Of a DNA stretch of 37,891 nucleotides, positions 30,922 through 37,891 are shown piece by piece (within the stretch, counting starts at the first letter, position 1; every line of letters starts with the position of its first letter). Source of the DNA: Nitrososphaerota archaeon (GTDB lineage: Archaea; Thermoproteota; Nitrososphaeria; Nitrososphaerales; UBA183); the NCBI GenBank assembly GCA_027886865.1, contig JAPCJR010000017.1:1-37891 (forward strand), written 5' to 3'. The notes under the pieces are model-generated. The model did no database searches. It was not told the origin of the DNA and saw only the letters and a list, made by a program, of their open reading frames with translations. The translations under genes and the position numbers were made by a program.

Positions 30922-31944
30922 TTGTCCTCATCCAAGACGGTCAAGATTGGAGTCATAGGGGTCGGTGCCATCGGGAAGGTGCACGCCCAAAATCTCGCTC
31001 GCCGCGTGCCGAACGCTTCTCTCGTCGCGATAGCAGACGCAAACAAGACTGCGGCGGACGCAGTGGCCGCCCAGACGGGGGTCAAGCAGGTCTACGGCGG
31101 CTACGCAGATCTCATTGAGAACAGAGAGGTCGAAGCCGTCGTCGTGGCGACGCCCACCTTCCTGAAGCTCGAGGTCGTCAAGGCAGCCGCCCGCGCAGGC
31201 AAGCACATCTTCTGCGAGAAGCCCATGGCGCTGACGCTCAAAGAGGCTGACGAGTTCATCGGTGTATCGGAGAAGGCTGGCATAAAGTTCCAGGTCGGCT
31301 ACCAGAGGAGGTTCGACCCGTCCTACATGAGGCTCAAGCAGGCCATCGACGCCGGCGAGATAGGGACCATGCTGTTGATGAGGTCGAACACCAGGGACCC
31401 GCCGCAGAAGGTCGCAGGCTGGGCCGACCCCAAGGTCAGCGGCGGTATATTCCTCGACACGAGCAGCCACGACTACGACGTCATCCGGTGGCTGAGCGGC
31501 AGCGAAGCTGAGAGCGTAATCGCGGACGGCGCCACGACGGCCTACCCGGAGCTGAAGGGGCTCGGCGACAAGGACACAACGATGACGATAATCAGGCTCG
31601 CCAACGGGGCGCTCGCGCATGTAGACGCGTGCAGGGTCAGCGTCTACGGGTACGACATCCGCGCCGAGGTAGTGGGGACCGAGGGTGCCGTGTTCATGGA
31701 CATCGGAAAGAGCTCGGAGACCCATCTCCTCAAGAAGTCCTGGGAGAGCAACGAGTACTCGTACTGGTATCAGGAGAGGTTCGACGAGGCATACAGAGGC
31801 GAACTGGAAGGCTTCTGCGCCTCTATTCTCGGAGATACGGAGCCCAAAGTGACGGCCCACGACGGGCGAGCTGCCGTCGAGATTGGCCTCGCCGCCAGGC
31901 TCTCGATGGAGCAGCGGAAGGCGGTCTCGCTGCCCTTGATGTGA
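30922..31944 (+). CDS. Gfo/Idh/MocA oxidoreductase, inositol 2-dehydrogenase-like (type A, copy 2)
   Basis: A 340-residue paralog of the gene at 24297. The nucleotide loop is VIGVGAIGKVHAQNL, Lys100 lies in CEKPMALT, and Asp179/His183 in LDTSSHDYDVIRWL. The motifs VGYQRRFDPSYM and NTRDPPQ match IolG proteins even better than copy 1 does. The TTG at 30922 is preferred over ATG at 30910 because of the TATA spacing. It is followed 7 bp later by the type B copy 2 gene, so the two types are co-transcribed here. Oxidation of a cyclitol or a pyranose is plausible; a test is needed to tell which. Confidence 0.88.
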   Translation: MSSSKTVKIGVIGVGAIGKVHAQNLARRVPNASLVAIADANKTAADAVAAQTGVKQVYGGYADLIENREVEAVVVATPTFLKLEVVKAAARAGKHIFCEKPMALTLKEADEFIGVSEKAGIKFQVGYQRRFDPSYMRLKQAIDAGEIGTMLLMRSNTRDPPQKVAGWADPKVSGGIFLDTSSHDYDVIRWLSGSEAESVIADGATTAYPELKGLGDKDTTMTIIRLANGALAHVDACRVSVYGYDIRAEVVGTEGAVFMDIGKSSETHLLKKSWESNEYSYWYQERFDEAYRGELEGFCASILGDTEPKVTAHDGRAAVEIGLAARLSMEQRKAVSLPLM

Positions 31945-31951
31945 CGCGACC

Positions 31952-33073
31952 GTGACGAAGCACTCCGTAGGCCTGATCGGCGGAGGGCAGGTGGCACGGT
32001 CTCACATGATCGGCTTCGGGAACGTCCCGCTCTTCTACGGCCCGCAGACCACCGCCGACGTCAGGGTGATAGCGGAGGCAAGCGAGGGGCTCGCCTCTTC
32101 CGCGGCTGCGCGCCTCGGGGTCCCCCGATGGACGTCAGACTGGCACCAGGTGACCCAGGACCCGGAGATAGAGATAGTGGACGTGATGACGCCGACATAC
32201 CTGCACAAGCAGCCTGCCATCGAAGCGATGGAGAGCGGGAAGGACGTGATCTGCGAGAAGCCGCTGGCCGCCCTCGAGCAGGACGCGCACGAGATGTACG
32301 ACGTCTCCAGAAGGTCCAACGCGAGGACGGTCGTGGGTTTCAACTACCGCCGAGTCCCTGCCGTGACGCTGGCAAAGCAGATGATCGCGGACGGGAAGCT
32401 CGGGAAGGTCTACCACGTACGGTCCCACTTCATGGAAGATTGGGCCGGACCCGAGTTCCCGCTCACCTGGAGGTTCCACTCGGAGCAGGCGGGGGCCGGT
32501 GCGCTCGCCGACCTGGGCTCGCACGCGCTCGACATGGTCCGCTACCTCGTCGGGGAGCCGACCGAGGTCTGCGGTTCCGCGACCAACTTCATACCGGAGA
32601 GGACCCCTCCCGGTGGCAAGACGAAGCTGACCTCCGACGTCGACGACGTCGTCGTCGCGCTCCTCAAGGTCGAGGGGGGAGCCCTTGCTGAGGTCAGCGC
32701 CTCATGGATATCCACGGGAAGGAAGGTCCAGCTAGACTTCGAGGTGCAGGGGAGCGAAGGCACGGTCTACTTCACGATGGAGCGCCCCAACGAGCTCAAC
32801 TACTACTCGGCGCGCGACCCGAAGCAGGAACAGGGGTTCAAGCAGATCTACTTCGGGCCGTCTCACAAGTACGGCGGGACGCTGCTCTTCAGCAGCCCCA
32901 CGATGGGCGCAGGCTATGTCGATTCCGTGACGAACCAGATGCACGACTTCCTGGAAGCGGTCGAACGCGACGAGGAATGCTCGCCTTCATTCTACGACGG
33001 CTGGAGGGTCAGCAGGTTGATCGCCGCAATACTGGAATCGACCAGAAAGAAGGCGTGGGTCGGCATAATTTAG
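31952..33073 (+). CDS. Gfo/Idh/MocA oxidoreductase (type B, copy 2)
   Basis: A 373-residue paralog of the gene at 27518. The nucleotide loop reads GLIGGGQVARSHMIG, Lys103 lies in CEKPLAAL, and VGFNYRRVPAVTLAKQMI matches the copy 1 block closely. ADLGSHALDMVRYLVGE is the His-bearing catalytic segment. The start is GTG at 31952, 7 bp after the previous stop, without its own TATA box. The protein ends shortly before the promoter of the solute-binding protein gene. The two type B copies share length and motifs but differ in their central loops, suggesting related, not identical, substrates. Confidence 0.88.
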   Translation: MTKHSVGLIGGGQVARSHMIGFGNVPLFYGPQTTADVRVIAEASEGLASSAAARLGVPRWTSDWHQVTQDPEIEIVDVMTPTYLHKQPAIEAMESGKDVICEKPLAALEQDAHEMYDVSRRSNARTVVGFNYRRVPAVTLAKQMIADGKLGKVYHVRSHFMEDWAGPEFPLTWRFHSEQAGAGALADLGSHALDMVRYLVGEPTEVCGSATNFIPERTPPGGKTKLTSDVDDVVVALLKVEGGALAEVSASWISTGRKVQLDFEVQGSEGTVYFTMERPNELNYYSARDPKQEQGFKQIYFGPSHKYGGTLLFSSPTMGAGYVDSVTNQMHDFLEAVERDEECSPSFYDGWRVSRLIAAILESTRKKAWVGII

Positions 33074-33107
33074 TGGATTTACACATCGCGGGCCCCAAAA
33101 CATCAAG

Positions 33108-33117
33108 AATAAATATC
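33108..33117 (+). promoter_or_regulatory. TATA-like box of the solute-binding protein gene
   Basis: AATAAATATC is centred about 30 bp before the ATG at 33142, one of the clearest A/T-rich elements of the window, suggesting strong expression. Confidence 0.65.
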
Positions 33118-33141
33118 TCAGTAGAGGTTGCAGCGGGCTAG

Positions 33142-35088
33142 ATGAATCTCGCCGCGACTCGTAGGACGGCGGTCGGACGAACCGTGATAGCTGTTGTTAT
33201 CGTAGTTGTGCTGATTGTAGCTGCCGGAGCCGGCATCTACTACTATGCGTCGAAGTCGTCGACGTCGACCACGAGCTCGTCAGGTACCGGTACCACTACC
33301 ACCTCTAGTGGCGTGATTAACACTCTTACAGTGGACGACGAGACCTGGCCCAACGGCAACCTGAACCAGCTGAACGCCATCGGTGCGATTCCGTATCCGA
33401 ACTGGCTCACCTACACAGTCTATCAGTCGCTGGTGACGGCGAACGGCAACACGCTTTACAGCAACGGCACACTGCAGCTTGAGCCGATGTTGGCCGCAAG
33501 TTGGAACTCTTCCTCGAGCGGTACAAACTGGACCTTCTTCCTCCAGAAGGGGGTGGACTTCTCCAACGGTGACCCATTCAACGCCTACCAGGTGTGGGGC
33601 GAAATGTACGGCGAATACTACCTGAGCGGCAACAGCTCAGGATGGGCCGTCGGATACAACGTCTTCAACATGAACACGGCCGACTTCGGTCCAAGCACCA
33701 TAGCGCTGATGACCCAGAGCGGGCTCATCAGCCCGAACGCCGCGCTCATGAAGCTCATGACCAACAGCTCCTGGCCTATCTATGTGATAAACCAGAACGA
33801 GATCGGCTTCAATCTGAAGGCCGCATTCCAGTACTTCCCGCAGATGTGGGTCCAATTCACGGGCCTCATGTACGACACGAACTACGTCCTCCAGCACGGA
33901 GGCTTCGGAACACCTGCCGCGTTCAACACTGCCTTCAACTACACCCCTATTCCTGGGACAGGCCCATACACAGTGACGAACGTCGTGCCTAATTCCGCCG
34001 TCACGATGACCCAGAATCCAACCTACTGGGCCAAGAGCTGGACCACAGCGCAGATTCAGGCCAACCCGTACATGGACCCGGGACACGTCAGCACCGTCGT
34101 CGTGACGTTCAAGGGGGATGACGTAGCAAGGTACGTTGACCTGTCGACCGGCGGGGCCGACATTGCTCCAATACTGACGGCAGACTGGGGGAGCGTCATC
34201 AACAACAGCCACTACTCCTACTTCGTGATGCCGAACGGCGCGGCCAACATCGTCGGCGCGGCGTTCAACACCCAGCGCTTCCCGACCAATAACACCGACT
34301 TCAGGCAGGCGATAGTGCACGCGATCAATTACACCGCGATATCCGACCTCGCCTTCCTGGGTAACGAGGGCGGCGGTGTCACCCCTATGATGGGGCCCGG
34401 ATATCCGCCGTACACGCAGCTCTACGACCTGGGCAACAACCCCCCGTACACGTATAACGCGACGCTGGCAAAGGCGGACTTCGCAGCGAGCGGCCTCAAT
34501 GCCCAGTCGCTCCCGACGATAGACTTCGGTGTCATCCAGGGCTGCGGAGTATGCCTCTCAACCGCACAGCTGGTCAGCTCTGAAGTGGCGACCACGCTAG
34601 GAGTCACAATCACGGTCGACGTCGTGCCTTCCTCTTCGTACGCGCCCCCGCTGATAGCCGGTGCCGGGACATATCCGATTGAGGTGAACGAGTCTCAGAC
34701 CATCCTGAACATGATGTGGTTCGGGACTGCCACTTTCGCTCCTGACGAACCGACCCCGGCAGACTCGTGGCTAACATGGGTGAGCAACCAGACATCCGCC
34801 AACAACTATGCCATCTACTCCAACCCCATAGTCCAGACGTGCGTCAACGACATCACGAACGGTACTCCCGCAGCGGCACTGACGGCCGCTTGCACGGCAG
34901 CCCAGACACAGATCACCAACGATGCACCGTACATATGGCTGGGCAGCGTCAAGCTGTTCTTCGGTGGCGGCTCGCTAGTCTGGAACAACGGAGTCGTGAA
35001 GAGCTTCCTCGCGGACCCGGTCTTCAGCGGCCAGTCATCCACGGCGATCTTCAACACCGTCCAGTTCGTGAACGGCCAAGACGCTTAG
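33142..35088 (+). CDS. membrane-anchored family 5 extracellular solute-binding protein
   Basis: A 648-residue protein of the SBP_bac_5 (oligopeptide/oligosaccharide ABC transporter) family. Residues about 13-35 are a membrane anchor and 38-57 a Ser/Thr linker. The outer domain has LEPMLAASWN...WTFFLQKGVDFSNGDPFNA near the start (about 112-150), GTGPYTVTNV, and FRQAIVHAINY, all family motifs. Many N-glycosylation sequons occur (NSS, NWT, NNS, NYT). In archaea this family often binds oligosaccharides instead of peptides. No permease or ATPase gene follows: a terminator comes next and then a gene on the other strand. Either the membrane parts are encoded elsewhere or this is an unlinked receptor. 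The strong TATA box fits high expression. Confidence 0.88.
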   Translation: MNLAATRRTAVGRTVIAVVIVVVLIVAAGAGIYYYASKSSTSTTSSSGTGTTTTSSGVINTLTVDDETWPNGNLNQLNAIGAIPYPNWLTYTVYQSLVTANGNTLYSNGTLQLEPMLAASWNSSSSGTNWTFFLQKGVDFSNGDPFNAYQVWGEMYGEYYLSGNSSGWAVGYNVFNMNTADFGPSTIALMTQSGLISPNAALMKLMTNSSWPIYVINQNEIGFNLKAAFQYFPQMWVQFTGLMYDTNYVLQHGGFGTPAAFNTAFNYTPIPGTGPYTVTNVVPNSAVTMTQNPTYWAKSWTTAQIQANPYMDPGHVSTVVVTFKGDDVARYVDLSTGGADIAPILTADWGSVINNSHYSYFVMPNGAANIVGAAFNTQRFPTNNTDFRQAIVHAINYTAISDLAFLGNEGGGVTPMMGPGYPPYTQLYDLGNNPPYTYNATLAKADFAASGLNAQSLPTIDFGVIQGCGVCLSTAQLVSSEVATTLGVTITVDVVPSSSYAPPLIAGAGTYPIEVNESQTILNMMWFGTATFAPDEPTPADSWLTWVSNQTSANNYAIYSNPIVQTCVNDITNGTPAAALTAACTAAQTQITNDAPYIWLGSVKLFFGGGSLVWNNGVVKSFLADPVFSGQSSTAIFNTVQFVNGQDA

Positions 35089-35098
35089 GGGCGGAGGT

Positions 35099-35145
35099 TC
35101 CGCTGACACCTGGTCAGCGGACACATCTGTTTTCCTTTTTCTTAC
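35099..35145 (+). terminator. hairpin terminator after the solute-binding protein gene
   Basis: TCCGCTGAC (35099-35107) and GTCAGCGGA (35113-35121) form a perfect 9-bp stem with a 5-base loop, followed by a T-rich stretch up to about 35145. It starts 10 bp after the stop codon and isolates the gene from anything downstream. Confidence 0.75.
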
Positions 35146-35196
35146 TTCGGCTTTGAGCGCGCCTTGTCCTTTGCCCAAGTCTAAAGAGGGGGCTCC

Positions 35197-36345
35197 TTAG
35201 CCCACTTTGAGCTTGGCCAGGACCTTCTCGTTGATCTCTATGCCCAGCCCGGGCCCTTCGGGGACCTGCAGCTTCCCCTTCTTGACCTCGAACTTCCTCT
35301 TTACGAGGTCGTGGACGAGCGGGTTGGGTTCCTCCTTGAACTCGCACAGGAACCCGTCGGGCGAGGAGACGGCGAGATGGATCGAGGCCGCCGCGTTTAC
35401 GGCGGTGCTCCAGTTGTGGGGCACCCACATCACGTTGTTGATGTGCGCCAGCTCGATTATCCTCTTCATCTCCGAGATTCCGCCGACCTTGCTCGCGTCC
35501 GGCTGGAGTATGTCGGCGGCCTTCTTCTTGATGACATCGTTGAAGTCGTAGACCGTGTACAGTTCCTCCCCGAAGGCCACGGGCACGTCCAGGCTCCTGG
35601 CTAGCTCCGCGTATCCGTCCAGGTCGTCCTGCGGCAGCGCCTCTTCGAGCCAGAACGCGTCGTACTTCTCGACCATCTTCCCCATCTTGACCGCATACGG
35701 GACGCTCCAGTTCACATACCTGCCGACGTCTATCATGAGCCAGGTGTCGGGCCCGATGTGCTCTCTTATCGTAGCCACCATCTCCTCATCCTTCCGGTAG
35801 TTGGCGCCGAAGGGCTTCGAAGGGACCATCCCCCATCCGAACTTTGTTCCGGCGTAACCCGCACGCGCGTACTTGGCTCCCTTCTTCGCGGTGCCTTCCG
35901 GGTCTTCCATATCGAAGAGGAGGCTCGCATACATGGGGATCTCCGTCTTGTACTGGCCGCCCAGCACCTGGCACGCCGGGATGCCGAAGGCCTTCCCCGT
36001 GATGTCCACTAGCGCCGTGTCGATGCCGCTCAGGGCGAACGTCGCCAGACCTCTCCTGCCATACCAGTAGGTGGCCTCATACAGCCTCTCCCAGATCTTC
36101 CTGAACTCGACGGGATTCTCCCCGATGACCCTAGGTGCTATCCCCCTCTCGATGAGCTCCTTTACCGCGTAGGCGGCTTCGCCGTTCTCGCTCCCTACAC
36201 AGGCCTCTCCCCAGCCGTGGATCCCCTCGTCGGTATCGACCCTCACCACGAGCTGGTAACCCGTGTAGCCTCCGACATTGGCCTCTCCTCCCATCTTGTC
36301 GTCCTGCGCGTATAGTATGATAGGTTCTACCTTCGTGATGCGCAT
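35197..36345 (-). CDS. enolase-superfamily sugar acid dehydratase (mandelate racemase type)
   Basis: A 382-residue enzyme of the mandelate racemase/muconate lactonising group. Magnesium ligands are likely Asp206 (LMIDVG), Glu234 (WLEEALP) and Glu260 (FGEEL). The acid/base set is Lys168 in GTKFGWG and Asp283/His310 (QPDASKVGG, VPHNWS). Relatives dehydrate aldonic acids such as galactonate, fuconate or gluconate to 2-keto-3-deoxy acids. Those would be substrates for the HpcH/HpaI aldolases at 14-16 kb. The ATG start has a TATA-like GTATATTAAC about 30 bp upstream, and the gene is divergent from the second dehydratase. The precise acid is not predictable by eye. Confidence 0.88.
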   Translation of the reverse strand: MRITKVEPIILYAQDDKMGGEANVGGYTGYQLVVRVDTDEGIHGWGEACVGSENGEAAYAVKELIERGIAPRVIGENPVEFRKIWERLYEATYWYGRRGLATFALSGIDTALVDITGKAFGIPACQVLGGQYKTEIPMYASLLFDMEDPEGTAKKGAKYARAGYAGTKFGWGMVPSKPFGANYRKDEEMVATIREHIGPDTWLMIDVGRYVNWSVPYAVKMGKMVEKYDAFWLEEALPQDDLDGYAELARSLDVPVAFGEELYTVYDFNDVIKKKAADILQPDASKVGGISEMKRIIELAHINNVMWVPHNWSTAVNAAASIHLAVSSPDGFLCEFKEEPNPLVHDLVKRKFEVKKGKLQVPEGPGLGIEINEKVLAKLKVG

Positions 36346-36370
36346 GCTGGCGTGAGACCTCGGCGCCGCC

Positions 36371-36380
36371 GTTAATATAC
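36371..36380 (-). promoter_or_regulatory. TATA-like box of the minus-strand dehydratase gene
   Basis: GTATATTAAC on the minus strand is centred about 30 bp before the ATG at 36345. Confidence 0.6.
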
Positions 36381-36446
36381 GAAACGTGAAAACGGGCCGC
36401 CGTGGTTTCGACGCCTGAAGGGGTGGTCGAGAAGACGCAACAAGAA

Positions 36447-36454
36447 CTTAAGTA
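36447..36454 (+). promoter_or_regulatory. TATA-like box of the plus-strand dehydratase gene
   Basis: CTTAAGTA is centred about 31 bp before the ATG at 36482. With the element at 36371-36380 it makes a compact divergent promoter of about 135 bp. Confidence 0.6.
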
Positions 36455-36481
36455 TCAAACCGGGACGATGCGCGGGATTCA

Positions 36482-37660
36482 ATGAAGATCGTCGATATCC
36501 AGACGACCGTCGTAGAGGGCAACTTCGACTGGATACTGGTCAAAGTCTACACGGATACCGGCCTGTCCGGCCTTGGCGAAGCCTACGCCGGCACCATGGG
36601 CGGCAGGATGCTCGACCTCCTGAGGCCGTTCATCATGGGCGAGGACCCGCTTGACGTGGACAGGCTATACTGGAAGATGTACTCCGCATTTCAGCGGGAG
36701 CTCGGGGCTTCGCTGCTGGCTACAATAAGCGGAATCGAGACGGCTCTCTGGGACATCGCCGGGAAGGAGATGCACGTCCCGGTCTACAGGCTGCTGGGCG
36801 GCAAGTACCGCGACCAGGTGAGGGTCTACGCAGACTGTGCCGCAGGCGAGGACGACGACGGCAAGGGGGAAGAGATCCATCTCGGGCCCACCGTGCTGAA
36901 GGGCGTCCACACGCCGGAAGCATACGCCGCCAAGGCTGTCAAGGTCAAAGCACAGGGATTCGACGCGCTGAAGTTCGACCTCGACCTTCCCGACCGGTAC
37001 AGGCAGGACCTTTACAACGGTTCCATCGGGAACGAAGAGATGAAGCTCAAGGTCAAGCTCGTGGAGAGCGTGAGGGCGGCGATCGGGGACAATGTGGACC
37101 TGGCCGTGGACTGTCACTGGCAGTACAACGTCAAGGACGCTATCAGGCTCGCCCAAAAGCTCGAGCCGTACGACCTCCTGTGGCTGGAGGACCCGATACA
37201 CTCGGAGAACACCAAGGCTATGGAGAAGGTCGCCCGAAAGAGTCCAGTCCCCATCTGCACGGGTGAGCACAGGGTGTCGCGCCATGGGTTCAGGGACCTC
37301 ATAGAGAGTCAGGCCGCCGAGATACTGTCGCCCGACGTCCAGAAGGCGGGGGGCATACTCGAGACGAAGAAGATCGCCGACCACGCAGACCAGTACTACA
37401 TTCCGCTCGCGCCCCACAACGTCGCCAGCCCGGTGGGGACGATGGCCGCCGTCCAGCTGTGTGCGTCGATCCCGAACTTTCTGCTTCTTGAGTTCCACGC
37501 CAACGACATCCCTTGGTGGGGGAACCTGGTCAAAGCCAGAAGCGCGCCGTTGGTGCAGAACGGGAGAATCACCCTCCCCTCCAGACCTGGCCTGGGGATA
37601 GAGCTCGACGACGACGAGGTAGAGAGACACCTGAAGAAGGGCGCCAAGATGCTGCCGTAA
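36482..37660 (+). CDS. enolase-superfamily sugar acid dehydratase (galactonate dehydratase-like)
   Basis: A 392-residue enzyme of the mandelate racemase group, different from its divergent neighbour. Magnesium ligands are Asp210 (AVDCHW), Glu236 (WLEDPIHSEN) and Glu262 (CTGEHRVS). His212 in the D-x-H motif and the Asp285/His312 pair (SPDVQKAGG, LAPHNVASP) are the acid/base residues typical of galactonate/gluconate-type dehydratases. Product would be a 2-keto-3-deoxy aldonate. Two dehydratases and two aldolases in one island suggest two parallel sugar acid routes. ATG start with a good TATA box. The gene ends just before a CTTN tetranucleotide tract. Exact substrate unknown. Confidence 0.9.
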   Translation: MKIVDIQTTVVEGNFDWILVKVYTDTGLSGLGEAYAGTMGGRMLDLLRPFIMGEDPLDVDRLYWKMYSAFQRELGASLLATISGIETALWDIAGKEMHVPVYRLLGGKYRDQVRVYADCAAGEDDDGKGEEIHLGPTVLKGVHTPEAYAAKAVKVKAQGFDALKFDLDLPDRYRQDLYNGSIGNEEMKLKVKLVESVRAAIGDNVDLAVDCHWQYNVKDAIRLAQKLEPYDLLWLEDPIHSENTKAMEKVARKSPVPICTGEHRVSRHGFRDLIESQAAEILSPDVQKAGGILETKKIADHADQYYIPLAPHNVASPVGTMAAVQLCASIPNFLLLEFHANDIPWWGNLVKARSAPLVQNGRITLPSRPGLGIELDDDEVERHLKKGAKMLP

Positions 37661-37686
37661 GGACGACCGGTCTTCGCGCGCTGGTA

Positions 37687-37730
37687 CTTGCTTGTTTACT
37701 TGCTTGCTTCCTTCCTTCCTTCCTTCCTAC
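37687..37730 (+). repeat. CTTN tetranucleotide tract between convergent genes
   Basis: Eleven consecutive 4-base units, ten of them CTTG, CTTC or CTAC and one TTTA, with five CTTC in a row (37707-37726). The tract ends exactly at the stop codon (37731-37733) of the minus-strand gene. It may serve as a pyrimidine-rich terminator for the dehydratase gene, and such tracts can vary in length by slippage. Confidence 0.8.
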
Positions 37731-37891
37731 CTATGACATCTTTCCTCTCGCGAGGACCGGAAAGACCTTCTCGACCTTCGTCCCGCGTATCGCGTATATC
37801 TTCTCGTGCTGGTTCACCATCGTGCAGCAGTGGGCTGGCACGAACCGCATCCTGTCGCCTATCTTGAGCTTCTTCGCCTCTCCCGTGAGAC
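37731..37891 (-). CDS. C-terminal part of a D-threonine aldolase / D-serine dehydratase-like PLP enzyme (5' end outside the window)
   Basis: Only the last 52 codons are inside the window. The minus-strand reading gives KLKIGDRMRFVPAHCCTMVN, then QHEKIYAIRGTKVEKVFPVL and ARGKMS before TAG. This is the C-terminal metal-binding end of fold-type III PLP enzymes such as D-threonine aldolase and eukaryotic-type D-serine dehydratase. There a His and a Cys in the P-x-H-x-C region bind the metal, and the protein ends in a conserved R-G-(K/R). Here the motif is PAHCC. Such enzymes split D-3-hydroxy amino acids into glycine plus an aldehyde, or deaminate D-serine. The gene converges on the dehydratase gene across the CTTN tract. 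The N-terminal PLP barrel is not visible. Confidence 0.75.
   Translation of the reverse strand, partial: LTGEAKKLKIGDRMRFVPAHCCTMVNQHEKIYAIRGTKVEKVFPVLARGKMS

Overview
The window looks like a chromosome segment from a GC-rich archaeon, most likely of the Thaumarchaeota/Nitrososphaeria side of the TACK group. This is an inference from gene content: an archaeosine tRNA-guanine transglycosylase, an archaeal CPSF-like beta-CASP protein, a long SmAP3-like Lsm protein, a PAC2 protein and a GfcR-like phosphoribosyltransferase regulator. Many genes have an A/T-rich TATA-like box 25-36 bp before a start codon (often TTG or GTG) and no convincing Shine-Dalgarno site, which fits leaderless archaeal transcription. 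No rRNA, tRNA, CRISPR array or insertion sequence was found.

Region 1 (1-13.4 kb) is mostly informational and housekeeping. It holds aCPSF2-like nuclease, PAC2 protein, TgtA, an M48 protease, a sulfite-oxidase-family molybdoenzyme, a secreted anchored protein, a DUF1059 mini-protein (8517-8696), a three-helix membrane protein paired with a winged-helix regulator, the Lsm protein, a GT39/PMT-like glycosyltransferase, the GfcR-like regulator and NnrD. Its most striking feature is a 368-residue LAGLIDADG intein inside the molybdoenzyme. It sits exactly before the cysteine expected to bind molybdenum, and it ends in an unusual Lys-Asp.

Region 2 (13.5-37.9 kb) is a catabolic island for sugars, sugar acids or cyclitols. 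It contains a xylose-isomerase-like TIM barrel protein, two tandem HpcH/HpaI aldolases, an Ldh-family dehydrogenase, a PhyH dioxygenase, an MFS transporter, four zinc MDR dehydrogenases, a DegT aminotransferase, a TPP enzyme, four Gfo/Idh/MocA oxidoreductases in two paralogous pairs, a six-helix membrane protein, a family-5 solute-binding lipoprotein-like protein, two divergent enolase-superfamily dehydratases and the end of a D-threonine-aldolase-like gene. Together these could oxidise sugars or polyols to ketones and sugar acids, dehydrate the acids to 2-keto-3-deoxy acids, and cleave those by aldolase. No sugar kinase is visible, so a non-phosphorylative route is likely. The DegT + TPP + IolG-like set suggests a branch for a cyclitol, amino-cyclitol or keto-sugar; the substrate cannot be read from sequence.

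Two intergenic stretches over 300 bp hold decayed genes: a dienelactone hydrolase C-terminus (about 1386-1634, minus) and a cation diffusion facilitator remnant (about 18190-18510, minus). Several promoters carry perfect or near-perfect inverted repeats that may be operators.
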